DNA from: Henriciella sp.
Lineage (GTDB): Bacteria > Pseudomonadota > Alphaproteobacteria > Caulobacterales > Hyphomonadaceae
Direction of reading: 5' to 3'
DNA length: 41,249 bases
Assembly: GCA_013214545.1 (NCBI GenBank)
Contig: JABSQB010000029.1
Coordinates: forward strand, 1 to 41,249
Each line of letters begins with the position of its first letter. The first letter of the stretch is position 1. Of the stretch, positions 5,587 through 13,432 are shown piece after piece. A program made the position numbers and the translations under genes. The notes beneath the pieces are model-generated. The model had not been told where the DNA came from. It searched no databases and saw only the letters and a program-made list of their open reading frames with translations.

Positions 5587-7130
5587 GGCCGAGGCGTAAA
5601 ACTCGTCCGCCCCGTCTCCAGCACACGCCAGGCATGGTGGACAAAATCCACCAGCAGAGGCCGCGTGTCGCGCGGGTCGATAATCTCTTCTGCGAAAAAG
5701 GCCTCAGCGGTGCGGAAGGGCGAGGCGATCGCGTCGAACCGCTTGTACAGGCTCTTAAGGTAGGCCTCTTTGTCTTCGGCTTCGAGAATCTCTTTGCGGT
5801 AGGCCGCCTCGATGCCGCCCGCCATGGGCAAGGAGCCCCAGTCACCGCTCGGCCAGCAATAGCGCCACTTGGACTTGCTGGGATTGAACATGGCAGAGCC
5901 AGCCAAGCCATAGGCTTTGCGGATGACCACGGCGCAGATCGGTACGGTCGCCTGATAGACTGCCGCCATGGCGCGCACGCCTTTGCGGGTCACGCCTTCG
6001 GTCTCGTGCCGCACGCCGCAGGCAAAGCCCGGGCAGTCGACAAAGTGCACGACCGGCAAGTGGAAGGTTGAGCACAGATCCATGTGCCGGGTGACTTTGT
6101 CACAAACATCGGCGGTCCAGGCCCCGTCAAGGAAGAACGGGTCCCCGGCGAGAATGCCGACCGGGTGGCCATCTATGCGGGCAAAGCCGGTGACAATGCC
6201 GCGGCCCCACTGCTCGCCAATTTCGAAGAAGCTGTCAGTATCGACAGCAGCGGCGATAATCTTGCGCGGCTTGTAAGGCGTCTTGCCATCGGTCGGCACG
6301 ATCGAGAGGAGCTCTTCTTCCTTGCGCTTCGGATCGTCCGTCGGCGGGGTAATCGGCGGCAGCTCGTGGACGGAGGAGGGAAGGTAAGACAGGAACTGGC
6401 GCGCCGCCTCGAAGGCTTCAGCCTCACTTTCGACCACAGCGTCGACCGTGCCATTGCGAGCCTGGATCTCCCAGCCGCCGAGCTCTTCCTTGGTGACGTC
6501 CTCGCCAAGCGCGCGGGTCACGGGCGGTCCGGCAACGAAGACCTGGCTGAGTTCCTTGACCAGGACCGAGAAATGGCTGGCTGCGAGGCGCCCGGCGCCC
6601 ATGCCGGCGCACGGGCCGAGGCCGAGCGAGACGAAGGGCACTTCAGCCATGCCGGAGACGATGAACTCCCAGCCTGGCGTTTCGGGAATGTAAGTGCGCG
6701 GATCCTTCTCGAACATCTTGATCGATCCGCCGCCACCTGTGCCGTCAATCAGCTGGACCAACGGCATACGGTATTCCTGGCTCTGCTTCAGCGCCAGCAG
6801 CAATTTTCCTCTGATGGAGGCGTCAGCCGCGCCGCCGCGCACCGTAAAGTCATCGCCAAGCAGGAAAGCGGGACGGCCATTCAGCGTCGCCCGGCCGATG
6901 ACCGAATTGGAGGCCATGAAATGCTCAAGCTCTTCATTCTCATCATAGCGCGCGATCCCGGCAATCTTGCCAATCTCGTGAAAGCTGCCGGGATCGGCCA
7001 GGAAGGCGACCCGTTCGCGAACGGTCAGCTTGCCCCGTCCCTTTTGGCGCGAGACTGGCTCGTCGCCCCCCATTTCTTCCGCCATGCGTTCGCGCCGGCG
7101 CAATTCTTCAATCGATTTTTCCCACGACAT
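5583..7130 (-). CDS. Acyl-CoA carboxylase carboxyltransferase subunit (propionyl-CoA carboxylase beta-like)
   Basis: About 515 residues with the two-lobed carboxyltransferase (crotonase-fold) architecture of biotin-dependent acyl-CoA carboxylases. The N-lobe carries KGRGKLTVRERVAFL and LIDGTGGGGSI. The C-lobe carries VGILAGDP, FVDCPGFACG and AYGLAGSAMF. Family members move carboxylate from biotin to acetyl-, propionyl- or methylcrotonyl-CoA, or act in decarboxylation. No biotin carboxylase or biotin carrier gene is nearby, so the partner must be elsewhere or the protein belongs to a divergent group. The ATG at 7130 and a GTG at 7136 are both possible; neither has a good ribosome site. The acyl substrate cannot be read from sequence. 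Confidence 0.88.
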   Translation of the reverse strand: MSWEKSIEELRRRERMAEEMGGDEPVSRQKGRGKLTVRERVAFLADPGSFHEIGKIAGIARYDENEELEHFMASNSVIGRATLNGRPAFLLGDDFTVRGGAADASIRGKLLLALKQSQEYRMPLVQLIDGTGGGGSIKMFEKDPRTYIPETPGWEFIVSGMAEVPFVSLGLGPCAGMGAGRLAASHFSVLVKELSQVFVAGPPVTRALGEDVTKEELGGWEIQARNGTVDAVVESEAEAFEAARQFLSYLPSSVHELPPITPPTDDPKRKEEELLSIVPTDGKTPYKPRKIIAAAVDTDSFFEIGEQWGRGIVTGFARIDGHPVGILAGDPFFLDGAWTADVCDKVTRHMDLCSTFHLPVVHFVDCPGFACGVRHETEGVTRKGVRAMAAVYQATVPICAVVIRKAYGLAGSAMFNPSKSKWRYCWPSGDWGSLPMAGGIEAAYRKEILEAEDKEAYLKSLYKRFDAIASPFRTAEAFFAEEIIDPRDTRPLLVDFVHHAWRVLETGRTSFTPRP

Positions 7131-7294
7131 GGGCACTGTTTCGAAACCTTCCGCGGCGGAGGGTCAAGGCAAAAATCTGACCACGGAGCGGATCAGCAAA
7201 ATAACTTGATGCAGTTTACGTATGCGGCACCCTTGCCCCAAGTCGTTTCCCCTGCTTTATCAGCGCTAGAAGCATTACACAGGGAGGCTTCCTC

Positions 7295-7600
7295 ATGGAT
7301 CTCGCAGAACTCACCACCCGAGCCGCATCAGCCGTTGCTGGAGGCGACAGTGGTTTTTCTAAGAAAGTAAAGTTTGACTTCGGTGATGTCGGCAAACTGT
7401 TCATCGACGGCGCTGCTGGCGTTGCCAACAATGACGATGCTGAAGCTGACGCGACCGTCAAAGTGGACTGGGAAGACTTCGGCAAGCTGGCCGCAGGTCA
7501 ACTCGACCCAACCATGGCGTTCATGCAGGGCAAGCTGAAAGTGCTCGGCGACATGTCTGTGGCCATGCAGCTGCAAAGCATCATGAGCAAGCTCTCTTAA
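7295..7600 (+). CDS. SCP2 sterol-binding domain protein
   Basis: A 101-residue stand-alone SCP2 domain. It shows the pattern KVKFDFGDVGKLFIDGAAGV, then DATVKVDWEDFGKLAAGQLD and the closing AFMQGKLKVLGDMSVAMQLQ. The domain forms a hydrophobic pocket for fatty acyl-CoA or sterol-like lipids. Small single-domain versions are common in alphaproteobacteria and are thought to carry acyl-CoA in the cytoplasm. GGGAGG lies about 8 bases before the ATG. It is divergent from the carboxyltransferase gene across 164 bases and is closed by a strong terminator. A link to acyl-CoA metabolism fits its neighbour but is inference. Confidence 0.9.
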   Translation: MDLAELTTRAASAVAGGDSGFSKKVKFDFGDVGKLFIDGAAGVANNDDAEADATVKVDWEDFGKLAAGQLDPTMAFMQGKLKVLGDMSVAMQLQSIMSKLS

Positions 7601-7625
7601 GCTTGAAGGCTCATTGAATTGATCG

Positions 7626-7661
7626 AAAGCCTCATCCGGCCTAAACGCTGGATGAGGCTTT
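7626..7661 (+). terminator. Strong hairpin terminator after the SCP2 gene
   Basis: AAAGCCTCATCC (7626-7637) pairs perfectly over 12 bases with GGATGAGGCTTT (7650-7661), followed by CCTTTA. The A-rich 5' side and T-rich 3' side fit an intrinsic terminator that works best on the plus strand. Confidence 0.75.
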
Positions 7662-7683
7662 CCTTTAGGTTTGGACAAACTCC

Positions 7684-8619
7684 ATGGATGAAAAGACGAC
7701 CGATCGCATAGTCGACGTGCCAGGCAATCCTCGCCCTGAAGGCGCGCGGATCGTCTGGTTTGAGGGCGTGGGAGGACGCCGGCTCCGGGCCTGCCTTGCG
7801 CCGTCCACCGCAGAGACGCCGCGCGGAACCTGTATCGTCTGCCCCGGTCGCACAGAGTTCATCGAGAAGTACTTTGAGGTCGCGCGCGATCTCCAGGATC
7901 GCGGGTTTGCTGTTCTGATCATCGACTGGCCAGGCCAGGGCTTGTCACAGCGCCTGCTCGACGATCCGCAGAAAGGCCATATCGACCGGTTCGAGACCTT
8001 CATGGGCGCGCTCCGCAACGGGCTGGACGCGTTTGAAGAATTACCGCGCCCATATGTGTCACTCGCGCATTCCATGGGCGGCGCAATCGCCTTGGCAGCG
8101 ATTGGCCAAGGCCTCGTCAAAGTTGAAGCAGCCGCCTTCTGCGCGCCGATGTGGGGTCTGCCGCTTGGCCGGGTGCAGCGATATTTCATCTGGGCGATGC
8201 GGGTTATGGGGCGGTCAGATGACTTTGCTCAGAAGCCCGGGCCACCGGAGCGGTTTGAAGACAATGTCGTGACCTATGATGAGCGCCATTGGCAAATGAA
8301 CAAAGATCTGACCGACGCCGCGCCAGAGCTCTCGCTAGGACCGGTTACGTGGGGCTGGCTTGGCGCATCGCTGGATATTTTCAGCCGTATGAATAAGCCC
8401 GAGACTCTGTGCGCGATCGATATTCCGGTCTTTGTTGCAAGCGCAGCGGATGAGAAACTGGTCGACAATCGCTCTCACGCTCACGTGGCGAGCCTGTTGC
8501 CCAATTGCGAGCATGTTACCGTCGAAGGGGCGATGCACGAAATCCTCATGGAAAAGCCAGATAAGCGCGCCGAGTATTGGGCCGGCTTTGACCGGATGCT
8601 GGAGCGTGCTGGAATTTAG
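7684..8619 (+). CDS. Alpha/beta hydrolase, lysophospholipase / monoacylglycerol lipase type
   Basis: A 311-residue cytoplasmic alpha/beta hydrolase of the PldB/COG2267 group. The oxyanion strand region is CIVCPGRTEFIEKYFEVARD, followed by the core IIDWPGQGLSQR. The nucleophile elbow is AHSMGG with Ser130. The acidic member is in PVFVASAADEKLVDN and the catalytic His in EGAMHEILME near the C-terminus. These enzymes cleave lysophospholipids or monoglycerides. It starts 22 bases after the SCP2 terminator and therefore needs its own promoter or readthrough. Its TAG overlaps the stop of the convergent CDGSH gene. The family is clear; the substrate is unknown. Confidence 0.88.
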   Translation: MDEKTTDRIVDVPGNPRPEGARIVWFEGVGGRRLRACLAPSTAETPRGTCIVCPGRTEFIEKYFEVARDLQDRGFAVLIIDWPGQGLSQRLLDDPQKGHIDRFETFMGALRNGLDAFEELPRPYVSLAHSMGGAIALAAIGQGLVKVEAAAFCAPMWGLPLGRVQRYFIWAMRVMGRSDDFAQKPGPPERFEDNVVTYDERHWQMNKDLTDAAPELSLGPVTWGWLGASLDIFSRMNKPETLCAIDIPVFVASAADEKLVDNRSHAHVASLLPNCEHVTVEGAMHEILMEKPDKRAEYWAGFDRMLERAGI

Positions 8620-9272
8620 TCGGCTTTGAAACCGGCATCCTTGTGCGCGCCGTCACAGAAGGGCTTATTCGCAGACTGGCCGCAGCGGCAAAGATAGGCT
8701 TTGCGTCCCGACCAGGCAGGACGTCCTGAGCCAGCCCGGATGGTGAAATTGCCCGACACTTCCAAAGGTCCATCAGGGATACGCTTGATTTCCAGTGGCC
8801 CGCCACTTTCGATTTCGGCAAGACCGGTATCGCCGACTGCGCCAGCATCCTGAAAGCCAGCGTCACGGTGTGAATTATCGCAGAACGGCTTGTTCTTTGA
8901 GGCACCACACCGGCAAAGCGCGGCGCGACGCGATAAGGAATGCATGTCATCACTGGTGCCGTCGACTGTAAGGTCTCCTGACACGTAAAGCGGTCCGTCA
9001 TTGGAGACATGAACTTCATTATCCGCCGGGACGGGTTCCGTCAGGTATTTGCCATTGTCATCCTGAACCGCGAGTGCGCCTGTAGGGCATCGGGCAACGA
9101 TGGCTTCGGTTTGATCCTCGTTTGAGAGGTTCGGGTCGCACCAAGGGTCACGGCCTGTGACGAACAAGTCCCCCTTGGCGCGTCCACATTCGCCAACATG
9201 GATACACAAGCGGCGATCCCAAGTGACGGTTTGTTCGTCGCCTTTGTATTCAAAGATCGTGGTCTTCGCCAT
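8616..9272 (-). CDS. Iron-sulfur protein: ferredoxin-like YjdI domain plus two CDGSH domains
   Basis: A 218-residue protein with three probable cluster sites. Residues 1-75 form a divergent single-cluster ferredoxin (YjdI/Fer4_19 type) with Cys23, Cys29, Cys45 and Cys62. Residues 110-140 are a CDGSH domain (Cys120, Cys122, Cys131, His135) and residues 185-215 a second one (Cys195, Cys197, Cys206, His210). The three-Cys/one-His ligation is that of mitoNEET-type 2Fe-2S proteins, which carry or transfer clusters or electrons. It lies 24 bases downstream of bacterioferritin in the same direction, so it probably shares an iron-controlled transcript. GGAG stands about 7 bases before the ATG. Confidence 0.9.
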   Translation of the reverse strand: MAKTTIFEYKGDEQTVTWDRRLCIHVGECGRAKGDLFVTGRDPWCDPNLSNEDQTEAIVARCPTGALAVQDDNGKYLTEPVPADNEVHVSNDGPLYVSGDLTVDGTSDDMHSLSRRAALCRCGASKNKPFCDNSHRDAGFQDAGAVGDTGLAEIESGGPLEIKRIPDGPLEVSGNFTIRAGSGRPAWSGRKAYLCRCGQSANKPFCDGAHKDAGFKAD

Positions 9273-9296
9273 GAGTGTGCTCCATGTGGCTTGTGA

Positions 9297-9776
9297 TTAG
9301 TGGGCGTTCGCCTCCGATTGCAGCGAAATGTAATTCTCGATACCCACACGTTCGATCAGATCGAACTGGGTTTCGATGTAATCGACGTGCTCTTCCTCAT
9401 TGTGGAGGATCTTGCCGAACAGATCGCGGCTGACATAGTCGCGCTGCTTTTCGCAATACTCCATCGCATCGCGCAGGAGTGGGATCGCATCTTCTTCAAG
9501 CGCGAGGTCGCATTTCAAAATCTCTTCAACACTTTCACCGATGCGAAGTTTGCCCAGGTCCTGGAGATTGGGCAGACCACCCAGGAAGAGAATGCGTTCG
9601 ATCAGCCAGTCGGCGTGATTCATCTCTTCGATGGATTCTTTATACTCATAATCGCCAAGCTTGCTGACACCCCAATCTTTCAGCATGCGCGAATGCAGAA
9701 AATACTGATTGATGGCGGTCAATTCATTCTTGAGCGCCTGATTGAGAAATTCGATGACTTTTGCGTCGCCTTTCAT
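9297..9776 (-). CDS. bfr: Bacterioferritin
   Basis: A 159-residue four-helix bacterioferritin. The di-iron ferroxidase ligands Glu18, Glu51 and His54 are at the canonical numbers, and Met52, which ligates haem between subunits, is present ([11 protein letters not shown]). The second pair of ligands is in [10 protein letters not shown] and [11 protein letters not shown]. The 24-mer shell oxidises Fe(II) and stores iron in the cytoplasm. GGAG lies about 10 bases before the ATG. The upstream 184 bases are AT-rich and hold a Fur-like palindrome. It is followed after 24 bases by the CDGSH iron-sulfur gene. Confidence 0.97.
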   Translation of the reverse strand: MKGDAKVIEFLNQALKNELTAINQYFLHSRMLKDWGVSKLGDYEYKESIEEMNHADWLIERILFLGGLPNLQDLGKLRIGESVEEILKCDLALEEDAIPLLRDAMEYCEKQRDYVSRDLFGKILHNEEEHVDYIETQFDLIERVGIENYISLQSEANAH

Positions 9777-9870
9777 GAGGCTTACTCCGTAAAACTACCT
9801 ATGCGATGAAAATAGCGTTGAGTCGGACTTTTTCAAGAAAAAACTCAATAAAAACAATTGATTATGATAG

Positions 9871-9885
9871 TGCGAAGCATTTGCA
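9871..9885 (-). promoter_or_regulatory. Fur/Mur-like box upstream of bfr
   Basis: TGCGAAGCATTTGCA is an inverted repeat of the TGC(G/A)AA-N3-TT(T/C)GCA form, with one mismatch between arms. Alphaproteobacterial Fur/Mur sites resemble this. It lies about 95-109 bases upstream of the bfr ATG in an AT-rich promoter region, as expected for iron control of a storage gene. Confidence 0.5.
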
Positions 9886-9916
9886 AGGCAACTGAAAGTC
9901 AGTCTCAATTCAGATC

Positions 9917-9933
9917 GATTCAATTATTGAATC
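9917..9933. repeat. Perfect 17-base palindrome between the M28 peptidase and bfr
   Basis: GATTCAATTATTGAATC has perfect 8-base arms around a single central base. It begins 28 bases beyond the peptidase stop. It could be a second operator for bfr or the remnant stem of a terminator, but no T run follows. Confidence 0.4.
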
Positions 9934-9960
9934 AAATCCGTAGTTTGGCGCCGAATGGCG

Positions 9961-10935
9961 CTAACCTTCTGCGGCCAGGCGCATGGCATAAATCTCGTCG
10001 AGCCGCTGATCCATTTCGATGGCGACCATGATCACGCTGTCGATAGATTGCAAAAACCAATCCTGGTCGATCTTTTCGAAATCGTCCGTGGGCTGGTGAT
10101 AATCAGGATGGTCTTCAACGCCGAAATAGAGGTGCGGGATGCCAATTCGAAAGAAGGCCGCATGATCCGACAACAAGGTCCAATCATCACGGTCTTCTCC
10201 GCTGTCAAATCCCAGCTCAATTTGCACAGGTGCCTCAACTGCAATCGCCGACACGATCGGCTTCATATCGGGCCAGTGAGCGGTCCCGGATGCCCACAAT
10301 TTGCCATTGTCTCCGCGCGAGAGCATATCGAAGTTCAAATTCAGTGCGACGGTCTCGAGCGACGATGGGGGATTTGCCACAAAAGCGATTGAGCCGCCAA
10401 GCCTGTCCTCTTCGGCGTCAAAGGCCAAAAACGATACGTCATGCATTGGTGGATTCGCTGCGAAATACTCTGCTGCTGCCAAAAGCCCGACGACCCCGGA
10501 AGCATTATCGTCGGCGCCATTGTAAATCTCGCCATCAATCCCGCCGACATGATCATAGTGGGCGGTAATGATCATGGTGAGCTCGGTATCCGCGGTTCCT
10601 TCCAGATGACCCAAAATGTTGATGCCCGATTTTGTCGGCTCGGTGTCCGCGCCAGTCTTGGGGTCCGCAAAGGTGCCGTAGGTGAATGGGAGCTCGTAGC
10701 CGTCCGGGCCAGGCGCTATTCCCAAAGCCTTAAACCGGTCCGTTATCATGGCGCGGGCCCTGGCATTCTCGGCCGTCCCGACTTTTCGCCCCTTCATATC
10801 GTCAGCGCTCAGCACTTCCAGCATCTGCAAAGCCGGCGCAGACTCGAAATGCGTAGGTTCATAGCTTGTCTCGCGTGAACACGCCGCCATGCCAATGACC
10901 AAAGCAGCGGTCATGGCCAATCTCAAATGCTTCAT
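9961..10935 (-). CDS. Secreted M28-family zinc aminopeptidase, probable lipoprotein
   Basis: A 324-residue protein. The signal peptide ends in GMAAC, a slightly unusual lipobox with Cys19 as the likely lipidated residue. The M28 peptidase domain shows the zinc ligands in order: His126 (TAHYDHVGG), bridging Asp142 (NGADDNASG), the catalytic/ligand Glu pair 175-176 (FDAEED), Asp203 (NFDMLSR) and a late His in HPDYHQPTDDFEKID. Such enzymes release N-terminal amino acids from peptides outside the inner membrane. GGGGACC precedes the ATG. The gene is monocistronic or weakly linked to the DUF1993 gene 60 bases upstream. Confidence 0.92.
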   Translation of the reverse strand: MKHLRLAMTAALVIGMAACSRETSYEPTHFESAPALQMLEVLSADDMKGRKVGTAENARARAMITDRFKALGIAPGPDGYELPFTYGTFADPKTGADTEPTKSGINILGHLEGTADTELTMIITAHYDHVGGIDGEIYNGADDNASGVVGLLAAAEYFAANPPMHDVSFLAFDAEEDRLGGSIAFVANPPSSLETVALNLNFDMLSRGDNGKLWASGTAHWPDMKPIVSAIAVEAPVQIELGFDSGEDRDDWTLLSDHAAFFRIGIPHLYFGVEDHPDYHQPTDDFEKIDQDWFLQSIDSVIMVAIEMDQRLDEIYAMRLAAEG

Positions 10936-10995
10936 TATGAGGTCCCCGTCCGCGGTGGCATTTGTGTCCGCGAATTGAATTCGACAGTTCGCCGA

Positions 10996-11499
10996 CTATG
11001 CCATCAGGAAATCCCGTTTGCCAATCTCCACGCCCTGGTGGCGCAGCAGCGCAAAGGCAATTGAAGCGTGAAAATGCAGATTTGGCAGGACAAACGTCGA
11101 TAAGTACTGACGCCCTTCCCAATTGACCGTCATTCCTCCTAGAGGAATTTCCATGACGGTGCGTTCGCGAGCGTCCAGATCTTCGTCATCCATGGCCTGG
11201 ACAAATTGATTGCACTTTTCCAGGCGCTCCAGCAATTCGTCGACCGAGGTTTCGGCATCCTCAAAGGACGGCATCTCGAGCCCCGCGATACGCGCCGCCG
11301 CGCGCGCTGGCGTCTCAGCTGCCATCTGATACTGGTTGAGCAAAGGCATCATATCGGGGAAGAGCCGCGCTGAGAGCAGCACGGATTCCTCAACGCCTTT
11401 ATCAATCGCATAAGCACGTCCTTTTTTTAGCGTGCTGGCCATGGCGGGCAGGATCTGTCCCGTCGCCGATTTCAGCATGAAAGAGATGGTATCGCCCAT
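10996..11499 (-). CDS. DUF1993 (DinB-like helical bundle) family protein
   Basis: A 167-residue protein matching DUF1993 in length and pattern: an N-terminal helix with MLKSATGQILPAM, then LLSARLFPDMMPLLNQYQMA, the central REGLE-like IAGLEMPSFEDAETSVDELL, and the C-terminal LPNLHFHASIAFALLRHQGV. The fold is predicted to be a DinB/YfiT-like four-helix bundle, which often binds a metal through histidines; the two His in NLHFHAS could do so. No enzymatic role is established for the family. GGAGACG precedes the ATG. It lies between zapE and the peptidase, all on the minus strand, with 178 bases of upstream non-coding DNA that includes a small GAGAGA/TCTCTC hairpin. Confidence 0.85.
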   Translation of the reverse strand: MGDTISFMLKSATGQILPAMASTLKKGRAYAIDKGVEESVLLSARLFPDMMPLLNQYQMAAETPARAAARIAGLEMPSFEDAETSVDELLERLEKCNQFVQAMDDEDLDARERTVMEIPLGGMTVNWEGRQYLSTFVLPNLHFHASIAFALLRHQGVEIGKRDFLMA

Positions 11500-11677
11500 A
11501 AATTCGTCTCCAGTTTTTTCTCAATATCTCAGATTCAACCTGATAGTCGCTTTCAACCGCAAAAAAGATTGATCCAATTCGATTAAGCTGACGTAATCCT
11601 TGTCAGAGAGAGCAATCTCTCGCCGCAGAGGTTGGTTTAAACGTTTCCTCCCTCCCAGTTTTTGCTGACCTGGCGGC

Positions 11678-12760
11678 TTACTTTTGGTCCATCGGAATTA
11701 TGTGCGCTTCAGCCATATATTCGATGGACCTCATTTCATGCAGTCGGCTAGCGGTACGCTGAAACTCAAAGCTGCCATCCCCTTCCGGATAGAGCTCTTC
11801 GGGTTCTGCCTCGGCGCTCGCCACGAGTTTCACCTTTGCCTCATAAAGCGTATCGATCAGCGTCACGAAGCGGGCGGCCTCATTGCGCTTGGCCGGGCTC
11901 AAGGTCGGAATATTCTCTAACAGGACGGTATGAAACGTCGCCGCCACGGCGCGATAGTCTTCTGCCCAGAGCGGGCGCGCGCACAATTCGTCAAACGTAA
12001 AGCGCGCAACACCCGCCGCTTCGCGCGTCACCGGCAATTTGCGGCCTTTAATGGTCAGCATGCAACTTTGCGGGTCTGCGCCGAGAGTCAGGCGCTCAAA
12101 CGCCTTATCCAGTGCGTCAACGCCTTCGGATATGGAGTACCAGACCGGAGCTTCAGTCAGGCGCTCAAGGCGATAATCGCGCTCTGATGCGAGCGCGAAG
12201 ACTTCCGTCCGTTGTTTCAAAAGATCAATGAACGGGAGGAATAGGTGTCGGTTTAGACCGTCTTTGTACAATTCGTCCGGGTGCCGGTTCGATGTCGCGA
12301 CCACCGTTACGCCGCGCTTGAACAGGTCTTCGAACAGGCCAGCCAGGATCATCGCATCGGCAATCTGTGTCACCTGGAATTCGTCAAAGCAGATCAGCCT
12401 CGCTTCCGAAGCAAACTGTTTGGCGACCGGGAAGATTGGGTTGGAAACATCCTTGCGCTTGCGCGCGGTGTTCAGACGGTCCTGCACCCGGCCCATAAAC
12501 TCATGAAAATGCACGCGCATCGCTTTGACCGGAGCATGCGCATAGAACACGTCCATCAGCATCGACTTGCCTCGTCCAACGCCGCCCCAGAGGTATAGTC
12601 CCGTGGTCGGTTTGGGCTTTGAAAACCAGCCGCCTTTGCCACCATGCTTTAGACGATCCAACAAATCGTCGAGCTTTTCTGCTGCTTCAATCTGCGCCAG
12701 ATCGCGGCTCAGCGCGCCGGATTCGATACGCGATTGCAATGTGTCTGAAACCGCCCGCAC
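11678..12760 (-). CDS. zapE: Cell division / proteostasis AAA+ ATPase ZapE (AFG1-like)
   Basis: A 360-residue AFG1/ZapE ATPase. Walker A is GGVGRGKS (59-66), the Walker B region is ARLICFDEFQVTQIADAMIL, and sensor 1 is VVATSNRHPDELYKDGL. These features are typical of the family, whose mitochondrial member Lace1/Afg1 works on inner-membrane protein turnover and whose E. coli member affects the Z-ring. The start is a GTG at 12760, supported by GGGGGGAGG 7 bases upstream inside the end of the rhomboid gene; only 2 bases separate the genes, so they are coupled. Functional pairing with a membrane protease is an attractive inference. Confidence 0.92.
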   Translation of the reverse strand: MRAVSDTLQSRIESGALSRDLAQIEAAEKLDDLLDRLKHGGKGGWFSKPKPTTGLYLWGGVGRGKSMLMDVFYAHAPVKAMRVHFHEFMGRVQDRLNTARKRKDVSNPIFPVAKQFASEARLICFDEFQVTQIADAMILAGLFEDLFKRGVTVVATSNRHPDELYKDGLNRHLFLPFIDLLKQRTEVFALASERDYRLERLTEAPVWYSISEGVDALDKAFERLTLGADPQSCMLTIKGRKLPVTREAAGVARFTFDELCARPLWAEDYRAVAATFHTVLLENIPTLSPAKRNEAARFVTLIDTLYEAKVKLVASAEAEPEELYPEGDGSFEFQRTASRLHEMRSIEYMAEAHIIPMDQK

Positions 12761-12762
12761 GC

Positions 12763-13386
12763 TCAGCCTCCCCCCAGCGCCCTTGCAACTTCGTTAGAGA
12801 AATTGCTCAGCGCCGCAGGTTGCACTGCAATCGTCACCAGAATGCCTGCCAAGGCGCCGCCCAGATGCGCTTCGTGACCAATCGTCTTGTTCTCCCTCTG
12901 GGCGAGGATCGCGCTGCCAACCACAAAGACGATGCCCAGAACGACAGCTGGCATGAAAAACGGGATGGGAAAGATCATTAGCGGCTCGAACGGCCGGAAC
13001 AGAATGAAGCTCATGACAATCCCCGATGTCGCTCCAGACGCCCCGAGCGCGCGATACGATGGCTTGGTTCTGTTCTCCAGCAAAGCCCAGGCATTGCCGC
13101 CCAGCAAGGCCGCGAAATAGATGATGATGTACGAAACCGGTCCAACGACACGCTCCACAAATCCGCCGAACATGAAAAGCACGTACATGTTGACGAACAG
13201 GTGCAGGATACCGCCGTGCAGAAAGCCGCTCGTCACCATACGGTGCCACTCTCTGCGCTCGAGAATCGGTCCGACATGAAACAGGTTTCGGTTCATGAAG
13301 GGGGAATTGGACAGGGCGATCAAGCTGGCTATCACGTTGCCAATAATCAGCAGGGACGTCACCGGGGTGAGCAGAAACTGTTCCAT
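12763..13386 (-). CDS. Rhomboid-family intramembrane serine protease
   Basis: A 207-residue protein with six predicted membrane helices. The catalytic Ser117 is in GASGATSG and the catalytic His174 in HEAHLGG, the two-residue dyad of rhomboids. The HGGILHLFVNMY segment in the second helix gives the conserved His/Asn oxyanion residues. Rhomboids cut membrane-spanning substrates within the bilayer. GGTGAG precedes the ATG. It is 46 bases after aguB and 2 bases before zapE, all on the minus strand, so it appears to link the agmatine genes and zapE in one run. The substrate is unknown. Confidence 0.92.
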   Translation of the reverse strand: MEQFLLTPVTSLLIIGNVIASLIALSNSPFMNRNLFHVGPILERREWHRMVTSGFLHGGILHLFVNMYVLFMFGGFVERVVGPVSYIIIYFAALLGGNAWALLENRTKPSYRALGASGATSGIVMSFILFRPFEPLMIFPIPFFMPAVVLGIVFVVGSAILAQRENKTIGHEAHLGGALAGILVTIAVQPAALSNFSNEVARALGGG

Positions 13387-13432
13387 CTCACCGCCCTAGT
13401 CTATCCCGCTCGAGGATGCACCGGTTTTTTGG

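Noticed and set aside
6084-7370. A 428-codon plus-strand frame opposite the carboxyltransferase
   Set aside because: It is the antisense shadow of a well-recognised gene and runs through its promoter.
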